NCBI GenBank assembly: GCA_016778825.1
Contig: JADHOU010000003.1
Location: 1 to 18,594 of the forward strand
Source of the DNA: Candidatus Puniceispirillum sp.
Lineage (GTDB): Bacteria > Pseudomonadota > Alphaproteobacteria > Puniceispirillales > Puniceispirillaceae
Direction of reading: 5' to 3'
DNA length: 18,594 nt
The position numbers and the translations under genes were made by a program. Numbering within the stretch: position 1 is the stretch's first letter; every line of letters starts with the position of its first letter. This document shows positions 7,027-14,794 of the stretch, in pieces. Below the pieces are notes generated by a model, which saw only the letters and a program-made list of their open reading frames with translations, ran no database searches and was not told where the DNA came from.

Positions 7027-8829
7027 TTGTCAGGTACAAATAAGTTAAATGGCGGGCAAGTCATAATTGATTATCTGATCAAGGAAAAAGTGCCTTATGT
7101 CTTTGGCCTATGCGGCCATGGCAATATTGGTCTGATTGATGCGATGCATGAACGCCAAGATGATATTGGCACAATCTCGGTTCACCATGAAAGTGTCGCT
7201 GGTTTTATGGCCGATGTCTATTATCGGGTATCGGGTCAGCCAACCGCGACCTTCACATCATGTGGCCCGGGATCGGCCAACCTGCCTATCAGCCTTGGCA
7301 ATGCCTTTTTTGATTCGGTTCCGTTTCTGGCGATTACCGGCAATGTGCCAACAAGCCAGTTTAATCGCGGCGCGTTTCAAGAAACCTATCGCCATTATCA
7401 GGCTGATTTCCCGTCAACGGTACAGGCTTATTGCAAACGCGTTTACCAGCCTACCCGCGGCGAACAGGTTCCGCTTATGATGCGTCAGGCATGGAAAACC
7501 ATGACAACTGGACGCCCGGGTCCGGTTGTTCTTGATGTTCCTTTTGATATTTTCAAAGAAGCCGCGGCGAATGAAACCCCTGATCCGGCGGCATGGTCAG
7601 CCAATATTTCATCGCGTTGCGGTGCCGATCCTGATGGTGTGGTCAAGGCCGTTGATATGCTGCTATCTGCAGAAAAGCCGGTGATTCTTGTTGGGCAGGG
7701 TGTTCGCTATGGCGGTGCGGCAGATGAATTGCTGGCATTGGCGGAACGGCTGCAAATTCCGGTTGCGTCATCGGCAAGCGGGCTTGGTGCCATTTCAGTT
7801 CAGCACCCCTTATCACTCGGGCTGGTGCAGCGTGGTGGCACTTATCAATCAAACCATGCTTGTCGGCAGGCCGATGTTTTGCTGGCGCTTGGTGTCAGAT
7901 TTGATGACCGCACCTCGAGCTCTTGGATTCCCGGCTATTCTTTTACCATCCCGCCAACAAGATTGATCCATGTTGATATTGATCCCGAAGAAATTGGTCG
8001 GAATTATCCGGTTGCGCTTGGACTGATGGCCGATGTCCGCACCTTTCTTCGCCAAATACTGGCCGAGCTTGACCGCCGCGGCCATAGCGGTGAGCCAACA
8101 GCCACAAGTCGGAAATGGCTGGCAGCAATTGATGGCTATCGTGCTGAATGGAACGCCTTTACCGCACCTGGCTACAGTGATGACAGCAGCCCCATTAACC
8201 CACAGCGGGCGGCAGTTGAAATTGACAAAGCGCTTCCCGAAGATGCCATTCTGGTGAGTGATATTGGCGTGCATCACAATTGGTTACTGCAATTTTGCAA
8301 CCCTACCCGGCCTGATTCATTGATCGGATCAATGGGTTTTGGCCCAATGGGATTTGGTGTTGCTGGGGTGATGGGTGCCAAGCTGGCTGCACCTGGCCGG
8401 CCTTGTGTTTCAGTTTGCGGTGACGGGGCGTTCTTTATGCATGCCAATGTTCTTGGAACAGCGGTTGAATATAACATTCCGGTTGTCTGGGTGGTTTGGA
8501 ACAACTACGCCTATGGCTCGATCCGCGGCCTGCAACGGGGCTATCTTGATAACCGCGAACTGGCAACCGATTTTCATCATCCCGATACCGGCCTTCCCTA
8601 TAATCCCGATTTTGCCGCGATGGCCAGATCAGCCGGTGTTGAAGGGGTTAGCATTGACCGTGCTGGCGATCTTGGCGACGCTATTTTGGCAGGGATCAAA
8701 AGCAATCGTCCCTATTTGATCGACGCCAATATCAATGGAGATTTAAACCCACCCGGGGCAGGTGTTTGGGAAATACCCGGCCTAGGCGTGAATAAACCCG
8801 CAATTGGCGAACGCTATATTCCGAAATAA
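7027..8829 (+). CDS. Thiamine-diphosphate-dependent enzyme, acetolactate synthase superfamily (substrate unknown)
   Basis: A 600-residue ThDP enzyme that cleaves, decarboxylates or ligates 2-oxoacids. It has the three-domain layout of the family: PYR domain with the catalytic glutamate E55 in 'HHESVAGF' (53-60) and 'CGPGSAN', a central domain with 'EKPVILVGQGVRYGG', and the PP domain with the ThDP/Mg motif G465-D466-G467 ending N492-N493. The conserved Glu55 argues against glyoxylate carboligase, in which this residue is Val. It is not clearly IlvB: no regulatory subunit gene is adjacent, and the 'YGSIRGLQRGYLDNRELATDF' region (spread over about 495-515) is not that of the biosynthetic enzyme as I know it. 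The start is TTG (7027) with a strong Shine-Dalgarno AGGGAG (7013-7018, 8 nt spacing); no better ATG lies near. It follows the GntR gene by 190 bp in the same direction. A role in the aldehyde/2-oxoacid metabolism of this locus is inference. Confidence 0.85.
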   Translation: MSGTNKLNGGQVIIDYLIKEKVPYVFGLCGHGNIGLIDAMHERQDDIGTISVHHESVAGFMADVYYRVSGQPTATFTSCGPGSANLPISLGNAFFDSVPFLAITGNVPTSQFNRGAFQETYRHYQADFPSTVQAYCKRVYQPTRGEQVPLMMRQAWKTMTTGRPGPVVLDVPFDIFKEAAANETPDPAAWSANISSRCGADPDGVVKAVDMLLSAEKPVILVGQGVRYGGAADELLALAERLQIPVASSASGLGAISVQHPLSLGLVQRGGTYQSNHACRQADVLLALGVRFDDRTSSSWIPGYSFTIPPTRLIHVDIDPEEIGRNYPVALGLMADVRTFLRQILAELDRRGHSGEPTATSRKWLAAIDGYRAEWNAFTAPGYSDDSSPINPQRAAVEIDKALPEDAILVSDIGVHHNWLLQFCNPTRPDSLIGSMGFGPMGFGVAGVMGAKLAAPGRPCVSVCGDGAFFMHANVLGTAVEYNIPVVWVVWNNYAYGSIRGLQRGYLDNRELATDFHHPDTGLPYNPDFAAMARSAGVEGVSIDRAGDLGDAILAGIKSNRPYLIDANINGDLNPPGAGVWEIPGLGVNKPAIGERYIPK

Positions 8830-8859
8830 GAACAAGCCAGAACCAAGCCGAAATGACCA

Positions 8860-8890
8860 GCGTGAGGCCATATGATTTTGTGGCTCACGC
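8860..8890. terminator. Hairpin between convergent ThDP-enzyme and acyl-CoA synthetase genes
   Basis: GCGTGAG (8860-8866) plus CCA (8868-8870) pairs with TGG (8881-8883) plus CTCACGC (8884-8890): ten pairs with one bulged G and a 10-nt loop. It lies 30 bp after the ThDP-enzyme stop and 38 bp from the acyl-CoA synthetase stop. Only a short CTTT follows on the plus strand and no T-run on the minus strand, so it is a strong stem but a weak classical terminator, possibly serving both directions. Confidence 0.6.
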
Positions 8891-8928
8891 CTTTCCGCCA
8901 AGGTGATTCCAGCGTGTTGCCAGGTGAT

Positions 8929-10575
8929 TTATGTAACCGTTTTCGCCTGTTCGCGAAGCACAGTTTTCTGAATCTTGCCTGTTTGGGTTTTTGGCAAGGT
9001 AGAAAACACAAAATGGCTTGGTAACTTATAGCTTGCCAGATGCTCACGGCAAAATGCACGCAAATCATCAATATCAGGTTGATCCACATTCGGCTTTAGG
9101 GTGATGAAAGCGCATGGCGTTTCGCCCCATTTATCATCAGGGCGGGCGACAACTGCCGCTTCCATAATATCGGGATGCTGGTACAGCGCTTCTTCCACCT
9201 CAAGACTGGAAATATTTTCACCGCCTGAAATGATGATATCTTTCGACCGATCCTTGACCTCGGCATAGCCATCGGGATGCATTACCGCAAGATCACCGCT
9301 ATGAAACCAACCGCCAGACGATGCTTTTGCCGTATCTTCGGGGTTTTTGAGATAGCCCTTCATAATCGTATTGCCTCGAAGCATGATCTCGCCAATGGTT
9401 TTGCCATCAGCGGGAACGGGTGTCATTGTTTGCGGGTCTACCACCCGATAATCGCCAGCCAGAACATGCGGCACGCCTTGACGCGCCATTTTCTGCGCCC
9501 GTGCGGCAAGTGGCAATTCTTTCCATTCGGCCTGCATTTCACAAATCAAAGACGGGCCATAGGATTCTGTTAAGCCATAAAGATGGGTGATTTTGAAACC
9601 CATCGATTCCATATCATCTATCACCTTGCTTGGGGGCGCTGCGCCGCCAGTAGCAATTTGAACCGGAATTGTTTTGGCGGTCTTTGGCTTGGCCTCATCG
9701 GGCGCATGGATCAACATCGACAGCACAATTGGTGCGGCTGCCATATGGGTTACATTTTCCGCATCAATTAACCGAAACACTTCGGCCGGATCAATCACCC
9801 GCAAACAAACATGCGTTCCACCAACCGCCGTTACCGCCCATGGGTGCGTCCAGCCATTGCAATGAAACAAAGGTAAAGTCCAGAGATAGGTACTGCTGGT
9901 GCTAAGCCCCATCGCCAAAACATTGCCAAGCGCATTCAATGCGGCCCCGCGATGCGAATAGACAACACCTTTCGGATTGCCTGTTGTTCCTGACGTATAG
10001 CTTAGCGAAATCGGCATAGTTTCATCTTGCAAATCAAACAGGGGCGTTTCTGCCAGCCCACCAGCAAGAAAACTTTCATAATCAACATCGCCAATCATTC
10101 GGCCAAGATCGATAGCGGGATCATCAATGCAAATCACCTTGATTTTGCGATCACAGATTGCCAGCGCCGCCTCAGCAACATCGGCATATTCGCGGTCAAC
10201 AAACAGCATCTGGCTTTCGCCATGATCAAGAATGGTTGCAATTGTCTTGGCATCTAGCCGTGTATTAATTGTGTTCAGAACCGCGCCCATCATCGGCACG
10301 GCAAAATGCAATTCCAGCATTTCTGGCACATTCGGACATAAGACTGAAACCGTGGTTTGTGGCGCAATGCCAGAACCAATAATGGCCGCAGCAAGCTGTT
10401 TGCAACGCTTGCCAAATTCACCATAGCTTATCCGCCGCGCACCATAGGCAATGGCCGTTTTTGTCGCAAAAACATAGGCAACACGGTCAATGAAATTCAC
10501 CGGTGATAGCGGCTGCATATCAGCCCCTTGCATATCCAGTTCGGCGAATGGTGATCCAGATGACATATCAGCCAT
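8929..10575 (-). CDS. AMP-forming acyl-CoA synthetase (LvaE-like / medium-chain acyl-CoA ligase family)
   Basis: ANL-superfamily ligase that activates a carboxylic acid to its CoA thioester through an acyl-adenylate, in the cytosol. The 548 residues carry the A3 P-loop 'YTSGTTGNPKG' (193-203), 'PLFHCNGW' (235-242), 'LYGLTESYG' as the A5 motif, 'HSGDLAVMHPDGY' (A7), 'DRSKDIIISGGENIS' (A8) and the C-terminal catalytic lysine K534 in 'TQTGKIQK'. The start has a G-rich Shine-Dalgarno (GGGGGAT) about 8 nt upstream; a second Met three codons later is possible. It lies 25 bp after the acyl-CoA dehydrogenase stop, as the last gene of the leftward set SDR, ACAD, synthetase. In the Pseudomonas levulinate pathway LvaE plays this role, so a 4-oxo- or 4-hydroxyacid is a plausible substrate. 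The substrate is inferred from neighbours, not from binding-site residues. Confidence 0.88.
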   Translation of the reverse strand: MADMSSGSPFAELDMQGADMQPLSPVNFIDRVAYVFATKTAIAYGARRISYGEFGKRCKQLAAAIIGSGIAPQTTVSVLCPNVPEMLELHFAVPMMGAVLNTINTRLDAKTIATILDHGESQMLFVDREYADVAEAALAICDRKIKVICIDDPAIDLGRMIGDVDYESFLAGGLAETPLFDLQDETMPISLSYTSGTTGNPKGVVYSHRGAALNALGNVLAMGLSTSSTYLWTLPLFHCNGWTHPWAVTAVGGTHVCLRVIDPAEVFRLIDAENVTHMAAAPIVLSMLIHAPDEAKPKTAKTIPVQIATGGAAPPSKVIDDMESMGFKITHLYGLTESYGPSLICEMQAEWKELPLAARAQKMARQGVPHVLAGDYRVVDPQTMTPVPADGKTIGEIMLRGNTIMKGYLKNPEDTAKASSGGWFHSGDLAVMHPDGYAEVKDRSKDIIISGGENISSLEVEEALYQHPDIMEAAVVARPDDKWGETPCAFITLKPNVDQPDIDDLRAFCREHLASYKLPSHFVFSTLPKTQTGKIQKTVLREQAKTVT

Positions 10576-10600
10576 AGCTTAAATCCCCCTTTGATTCAGA

Positions 10601-11809
10601 TTAATCATGGCCAACACCCCAGCCCCAGAAATCATGATCTGTTTGTTGTAAAAACCGGCTAATAACCATCTGATGCACTTCGGTTGCTCCATCAACAAGC
10701 AATGCCTGACGCCCATAGCGATAGATCCATTCCAAAACCGTATCGGTTGAATAGCCGCGCGCACCACAAATTTGAATAGCGTCGCTTGTGACCCGATTCA
10801 ATAATTGCGAAACATGGATTTTTGCAATTGAAATATCTTGGCGCGCCTTTGACCCCTGTTCAATTCGCCACGCCGCGCGCATCACCATGACCCGGCCAAT
10901 CTCGATATCCATCGCTGCCTGACCAAGCTTCATCTGAATCGACTCGCGGTCAATCAGCTTGATACCAAAACCAGTGCGGTGCGCCGCATAATCAGCCGCA
11001 ATATCAACCGCACGTTTGGCCAGCCCAAGCCAGCGCATGCAATGTGTTAACCGCGCAAGCCCAAGCCGGATTTGCGTCACCTTCAGGCCTTTGCCCTCGC
11101 CCATCAGCACACGGTCATCATCAAGTTCCATACCATCAAACACCAATTCACAATGGCCACCATGTTCTTCTGGCCCCATGATGCCAATCCGTCTTTCGAT
11201 GCGCCAGCCCAGATCATCACGGTGAAACAAAAAGGCGGTTAACCCATCACGCGCACCATCCCCTGTTTTGGCCATCAAAATAAAATGCGCCGCCTCGCCA
11301 GCACCGGTAATATACCATTTGCGGCCATTGATGACCCATTTTCCATTCACCCGCTTTGCCGTTGTTTGGATCATGCTTGGGTCAGAACCACCACCGGGCG
11401 CAGGCTCGGTCATCGCAAAGGATGACCGCACTTCGCCATTGATAATTGGTGTCAGCCAGCGATCTTTTTGCGCTTGGGTGGCAACTTTATTCAGAATATA
11501 CATATTGCCGTCATCAGGTGCCGCACAATTGAACGCAACCGGCCCAAAGATCGAATAATTCATGGCCTCATACAACACCGCCATACCGGTTGGCCCATAA
11601 CCAAGTCCGCCCTGCTCACGCGGGATTTGTGGTGCCCATAAACCAGCCGCCTTAACCTTGGCGCGAAGCGTTTGCAATACCGCCATATCAATATTGCCGT
11701 AGGAGTCGTAATTTTTCCGATCAGCTTCAAGCGTTACGATTTCATCGCGGACAAAGGCGCGCAGCCGATCGTGATCGGCCTGTAATGCGGCATCAATTGA
11801 AAAATCCAT
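10601..11809 (-). CDS. Acyl-CoA dehydrogenase family protein, ACAD10/ACAD11 (LvaC) type
   Basis: FAD flavoprotein with the ACAD fold (402 residues). ACAD marks are 'FAMTEPAPGGGSDPS' (131-145), 'VINGRKWYITGAG' (159-171), 'RIGIMGPEEHGG' (207-218), 'HRTGFGIKLIDRESIQ' (277-292) and 'GARGYSTD' (349-356). Two features point to the ACAD10/11 branch: 'FNCAAPDDGNM' (93-103), which resembles the NCxAPDxGNM segment of those proteins, and 'VDGATEVHQ' (372-380), where Asp373 stands at the place of the usual catalytic Glu in the 'YEG' motif of MCAD-like enzymes. In ACAD11 and Pseudomonas LvaC this domain removes phosphate from a 4-phosphoacyl-CoA rather than performing simple dehydrogenation. The APH-fold kinase at 12872-13945 is the expected partner. 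The ATG has AGGA 10 nt upstream. It lies between SDR and synthetase in one leftward operon. Confidence 0.88.
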   Translation of the reverse strand: MDFSIDAALQADHDRLRAFVRDEIVTLEADRKNYDSYGNIDMAVLQTLRAKVKAAGLWAPQIPREQGGLGYGPTGMAVLYEAMNYSIFGPVAFNCAAPDDGNMYILNKVATQAQKDRWLTPIINGEVRSSFAMTEPAPGGGSDPSMIQTTAKRVNGKWVINGRKWYITGAGEAAHFILMAKTGDGARDGLTAFLFHRDDLGWRIERRIGIMGPEEHGGHCELVFDGMELDDDRVLMGEGKGLKVTQIRLGLARLTHCMRWLGLAKRAVDIAADYAAHRTGFGIKLIDRESIQMKLGQAAMDIEIGRVMVMRAAWRIEQGSKARQDISIAKIHVSQLLNRVTSDAIQICGARGYSTDTVLEWIYRYGRQALLVDGATEVHQMVISRFLQQTDHDFWGWGVGHD

Positions 11810-11906
11810 ATCTTGGCAATCCTATTCTTTTCAAAGCGGTAATCTATTAAAGCCTTTTTTGGGTTTTATATTTTGGGGTTTTATCTCTTTTCGGGGCCTA
11901 TCTTTT
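11810..11906. other. AT-rich, G-run-containing spacer between SDR and ACAD genes
   Basis: This 97-bp spacer is low-complexity. GGGTTTTAT occurs twice (11861-11869 and 11876-11884), followed by another GGGG run near 11893, all separated by T-rich stretches on the plus strand. AGCCTTT (11851-11857) is the inverse of AAAGGCT (11909-11915, in the SDR 3' end), a 7-bp stem with a loop of about 50 nt. No ORF, promoter or convincing terminator is seen. It also carries the Shine-Dalgarno for the acyl-CoA dehydrogenase gene. Confidence 0.5.
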
Positions 11907-12641
11907 TTAAAGGCTGGCACTCATGCCGCCATCAATGGTCAGGGTTTCACCCGTCATATAGCTATTAGCTGGATCTAGCAGAAACAACAAAGCTGGCATC
12001 AATTCGGCAGGGCTGGCAAAACGGTGAAGCGCGGTACGTTTTTGCAGTTTTATGCCAGCATCGCTAGTTAGAAAATCACGGTTTAGATCGGTCATCACAT
12101 AACCGGGTGCCAGCGCATTCACCCGAATATGGTCGCGCGCAAGCTCAATCGCTGCCGAACGTGTCATCTGCATGATTGCCGCTTTGCTGGCCGCATAAAT
12201 TCCGGTATGCGGCAATGGGCGATGGCCTAGCACTGATGCGATATTCACAATAACGCCGCCGCCAGCGGCCTTTAGCACCGGAACCGCAGCCTGCAATGTC
12301 CATAAACTGCCAAGAAAATTCGTATCAATGACGCGTCTTACATCATCTTCGGTACTGGCATGCAATGCGGCGGTCACCGCGATGCCTGCATTATTCACAA
12401 GCCCATCAAACTGGCGGCTGACAAGCCCATCTGCAACCGCATCAGCCTTGGCCACATCGGCCAGAATCAGATCATGCCCCGTGCCGGACAAATCGGCAAT
12501 CATCGCCGCCAATGCCGCCTCATCACGGCCAAGCGCAAGAATGGTTCCATCAGCATCGGCAATGGCCTGACAAAACAGGGCGCCGAGGCCGCGCGCAGCG
12601 CCAGTGACCACAATCGTCTTTCCATGAAGTTTTCCGGTCAT
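11907..12641 (-). CDS. Short-chain dehydrogenase/reductase (SDR), LvaD-like position
   Basis: Classical SDR of 244 residues, an NAD(P)-dependent oxidoreductase of hydroxyl/keto groups in the cytosol. The Rossmann motif TGAARGLG (13-20), the 'NNAG' motif (83-86), Ser136, Tyr149 and Lys153 (catalytic triad, YxxxK) and the 'PGYVMT' loop (179-184) are all present, as is the family C-terminus 'MTGETLTIDGGMSA'. Arg39 after the second strand hints at NADP(H), but this is weak evidence. The Shine-Dalgarno GGAGAG sits about 7 nt before the ATG. It is the first gene of the leftward SDR-ACAD-synthetase operon. In the Pseudomonas Lva pathway an SDR (LvaD) oxidises the 3-hydroxyacyl-CoA product, a role that would fit here. 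FabG-like or unrelated sugar/alcohol activity cannot be excluded. Confidence 0.88.
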   Translation of the reverse strand: MTGKLHGKTIVVTGAARGLGALFCQAIADADGTILALGRDEAALAAMIADLSGTGHDLILADVAKADAVADGLVSRQFDGLVNNAGIAVTAALHASTEDDVRRVIDTNFLGSLWTLQAAVPVLKAAGGGVIVNIASVLGHRPLPHTGIYAASKAAIMQMTRSAAIELARDHIRVNALAPGYVMTDLNRDFLTSDAGIKLQKRTALHRFASPAELMPALLFLLDPANSYMTGETLTIDGGMSASL

Positions 12642-12737
12642 GCACTCTCTCCGAAACTAAAATTTATCATGAAGTGACCTGAAGTTAAGTTAAAGTGGAT
12701 GGCAATCATAGCGATCATGCAAGTTAGCGTCTTTTTC

Positions 12738-12754
12738 GTTTCATCGGTTGAAAC
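12738..12754. promoter_or_regulatory. Candidate operator (17-bp dyad) in the divergent SDR / kinase intergenic region
   Basis: GTTTCA-TCGGT-TGAAAC is a perfect 6-bp inverted repeat with a 5-bp centre, near the middle of the 230-bp gap between the divergent SDR and kinase genes (12642-12871). Its size fits a dimeric repressor such as a TetR-family protein. No matching regulator gene is in the window. A looser pair TTAGCGT (12724-12730) / ACGCTAG (12769-12775) flanks it. I could not assign convincing -35/-10 boxes on either strand. Confidence 0.4.
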
Positions 12755-12871
12755 AGCCTAGTAAACTTACGCTAGCTGAGCCAAGATGGTCAAAACAATC
12801 TTGCCATATGCCCCTTTGTTGACCTTGCAAATCGCAATTTCACTCGATCATTGTTAAATCAGAGCTATGTG

Positions 12872-13945
12872 ATGACGAATTTTCCCGAAGGCCCCGACAA
12901 AGCGCGAGATGCGTCACTTTTATCATCACTGGCAATATGGCTGCAAACCGCCGCCCCACAAATTGGTGCGCCGGTCAATCTGGACAAATTTTCCAGCGGC
13001 CAGTCAAACCCGACCTACCGGCTGCAAACCGATCTTGGCGAGCAGGATGGCCGGTTTGTTCTTCGCACACAACCAGCCGGCTTATTGTTAAAATCAGCGC
13101 ATGCGGTTGATCGCGAATTTCGCGTCATGAAAGCATTGGAGACAACGGCGGTTCCGGTTCCGGGGATGATTGCCGCTTGCGATGATCCAGATGTTATTGG
13201 CATGAAGTTTTTTATCATGCGTGAAATTGAAGGCGGCACCCTGTTTGATCCTGCTTTGGCAGGCTATGCTGGCGCCGATCGACACGCCCTGTTTCATGCC
13301 AAAATTGACACTCTTGCCGCATTGGCACAGCTTGATCCAATTGCGCTTGGGCTTGAAGGCTTTGGCAAACCATCAGGCTATATTGATCGCCAGCTTGGCA
13401 CATGGACGCGCCAATATCGCGCCACTGAAACCGAGCCGATTGCGGCGATGGAATTTCTGCTTGCCGAACTGCCAAAATGCCTTAATGGGGATGTTCCCGG
13501 ATTTTGCGTCATCCATGGCGATTTCCGGCTGGATAATCTATTGATCCGTGATCAGGTCAAAATCGCTGCCTTAATCGATTGGGAATTAAGCACCCTTGGA
13601 CCGGCCTTTATTGATCTTAGCTATTGGTGTGCGATGCTCCGCATGGATGCTAAATGGCCAATTGGCGGGCTTGGCGGCATTGATCGGGTCAGTCTTGGCA
13701 TTCCAGATGAGGCCGCGCTGGTTGCCGCCTTTTGTGCCAAAACCGGTCTTGAACGTCCGGCAAATTGGGACGCGCTAATCGCTTTTCAATGTTTCCGGTT
13801 TGCCGCCATTCTACAAGGCGTGCTAAAACGTCACCTTGATGGCAATGCGTCGGCGAATAATGCCGCGTCGGTTGGCGGTCAGGCCAAATTGGTTGCTGGT
13901 CTTGGTGAAGATATCCTGTCAGATTATATCGCCAAAAAAGGCTGA
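12872..13945 (+). CDS. APH-fold kinase, ACAD10/11 N-domain / LvaA type (probable 4-hydroxyacyl-CoA kinase)
   Basis: Cytosolic phosphotransferase (357 residues) of the APH/choline-kinase fold. The N-lobe starts at 'FSSGQSNPTYRL' (40-51, nucleotide loop) with a lysine/arginine-bearing strand 'FVLRTQPAG' (62-70). The C-lobe has the Brenner motif 'HGDFRLDN' (215-222) and the metal-binding 'LIDWELSTLGP' (234-244, Asp236). This Brenner segment followed by DWELSTLG is the signature of the kinase domain fused to ACAD in mammalian ACAD10/11, and of Pseudomonas LvaA, which phosphorylates 4-hydroxyvaleryl-CoA. It is not expected to be an antibiotic-resistance enzyme. I prefer ATG 12872; the longer ORF from TTG 12851 adds seven unconserved-looking residues. 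The Shine-Dalgarno is weak (AGAG). It diverges from the SDR gene. The ACAD partner is encoded separately at 10601-11809. Confidence 0.87.
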   Translation: MTNFPEGPDKARDASLLSSLAIWLQTAAPQIGAPVNLDKFSSGQSNPTYRLQTDLGEQDGRFVLRTQPAGLLLKSAHAVDREFRVMKALETTAVPVPGMIAACDDPDVIGMKFFIMREIEGGTLFDPALAGYAGADRHALFHAKIDTLAALAQLDPIALGLEGFGKPSGYIDRQLGTWTRQYRATETEPIAAMEFLLAELPKCLNGDVPGFCVIHGDFRLDNLLIRDQVKIAALIDWELSTLGPAFIDLSYWCAMLRMDAKWPIGGLGGIDRVSLGIPDEAALVAAFCAKTGLERPANWDALIAFQCFRFAAILQGVLKRHLDGNASANNAASVGGQAKLVAGLGEDILSDYIAKKG

Positions 13946-13956
13946 TTGCGATCAGC
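13931..13956 (-). terminator. Intrinsic terminator of the leftward molybdoenzyme-hydrolase operon
   Basis: On the minus strand, GCTGAT-CGCA-ATCAGC (13956-13941) forms a 6-bp stem with a 4-nt loop and is followed at once by CTTTTTTGG. The hydrolase stop codon (13952-13954) lies inside the stem, and the T-run lies within the last codons of the convergent kinase gene, whose own stop is at 13943-13945. It is therefore a compact terminator shared with coding sequence on both strands. Confidence 0.7.
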
Positions 13957-14794
13957 GCGACAGGGATTTCATCCAATCATGAAGCCGTGCACCATCATGG
14001 TGATTAGCATCACATAAACAATCAACAAGATTGAAATGATGCAGACCGCCGCAACCATGAAACTGGGCGCTGTCACCACGTTGGCAAAGCGCCTCTGCCA
14101 TAATCCATGATTGGTCAATCCAGCCAGATGGCTCGGAACCGCCAACCGCAATATAATAGGCAGGTCCAACCGCCGGCATATGGGTCAAACAATTCCATTT
14201 ATACGCCTCGTCCTTGCCAAGACGCACATCCTCATTAACCGCTAGTTCTAGCACCAATTCGGTTTCATAAATGCCTGATAACGCAGCAATTCCCACAAGC
14301 CGGTTCGCCAATTTTGGGTGATGCGACAGATGAAGCGCAATATGCGCACCAGCCGAATGACCAAACATGATAATCGGCTGATGATGGCCGCCTGCATCAA
14401 GCATTTTCACCACATCGTCAATGCCAGTGCCAAGATGCGTCATCATCTGGGTCATGCTAACGTCGGGGCAAAGCGGGTAATTCATATTGACCAGCCCAAA
14501 TCCACCTTTTGCCAGATCGGCCATATGATGGTTCATATCGGCCTTATCAAGCGCACGCCAATAGCCACCATGAAAATTGATGATGATTGGCCGGTCTTTT
14601 TGCGCCGGATGAAAATCATAACGCATCAGATGATGCGGGCCATAGGCCAGATCAAAACGACCGGTTAATTCATTTTTACGAGCTACCGATTGCTCGGCCC
14701 ATGCCGCAAGACAAACCGCCGCCGCATCACCAACAGCAACGCGCGGATTGAATTGTGATTCCATGCCGTGATCACGCCAAACCCGCCAGCTCAT
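13952..14794 (-). CDS. Alpha/beta hydrolase, kynurenine-formamidase/esterase-like
   Basis: Cytosolic serine hydrolase of 280 residues, with an oxyanion-hole 'HGGYW' (75-79), a nucleophile elbow 'GHSAG' (145-149, Ser147) and a likely catalytic His252 or His253 in 'GLHHFNLVD'; Glu221 in 'GGSEPSG' is the probable acid. The HGGYW plus GHSAGAH pattern is that of arylformamidase-like and carboxylesterase-like bacterial hydrolases. The first ATG overlaps the stop of the upstream molybdoenzyme by 4 nt (ATGA, 14791-14794), so translation is coupled; this supports the longer start over Met11. No kynurenine-pathway genes are nearby, so tryptophan degradation is not supported. An ester, amide or lactone linked to the molybdoenzyme substrate is possible, but I cannot say which. 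Confidence 0.82.
   Translation of the reverse strand: MSWRVWRDHGMESQFNPRVAVGDAAAVCLAAWAEQSVARKNELTGRFDLAYGPHHLMRYDFHPAQKDRPIIINFHGGYWRALDKADMNHHMADLAKGGFGLVNMNYPLCPDVSMTQMMTHLGTGIDDVVKMLDAGGHHQPIIMFGHSAGAHIALHLSHHPKLANRLVGIAALSGIYETELVLELAVNEDVRLGKDEAYKWNCLTHMPAVGPAYYIAVGGSEPSGWIDQSWIMAEALCQRGDSAQFHGCGGLHHFNLVDCLCDANHHDGARLHDWMKSLSR

Noticed and set aside
7027..8829. Naming the ThDP enzyme glyoxylate carboligase (Gcl) because of the glyoxylate-type aminotransferase nearby
   Set aside because: The catalytic Glu55 is present, whereas characterised Gcl has Val at this place, so the sequence does not support that name.
11851..11897. G-quadruplex in the SDR/ACAD spacer
   Set aside because: Only three G-runs of three or more are present on the plus strand and the intervening T-rich loops are long (11-14 nt), so a stable four-run structure is unlikely.
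12872..13945. Aminoglycoside-resistance phosphotransferase
   Set aside because: The fold is shared, but HGDFRLDN followed by DWELSTLG and the acyl-CoA gene context point to the ACAD10/11-LvaA kinase group.
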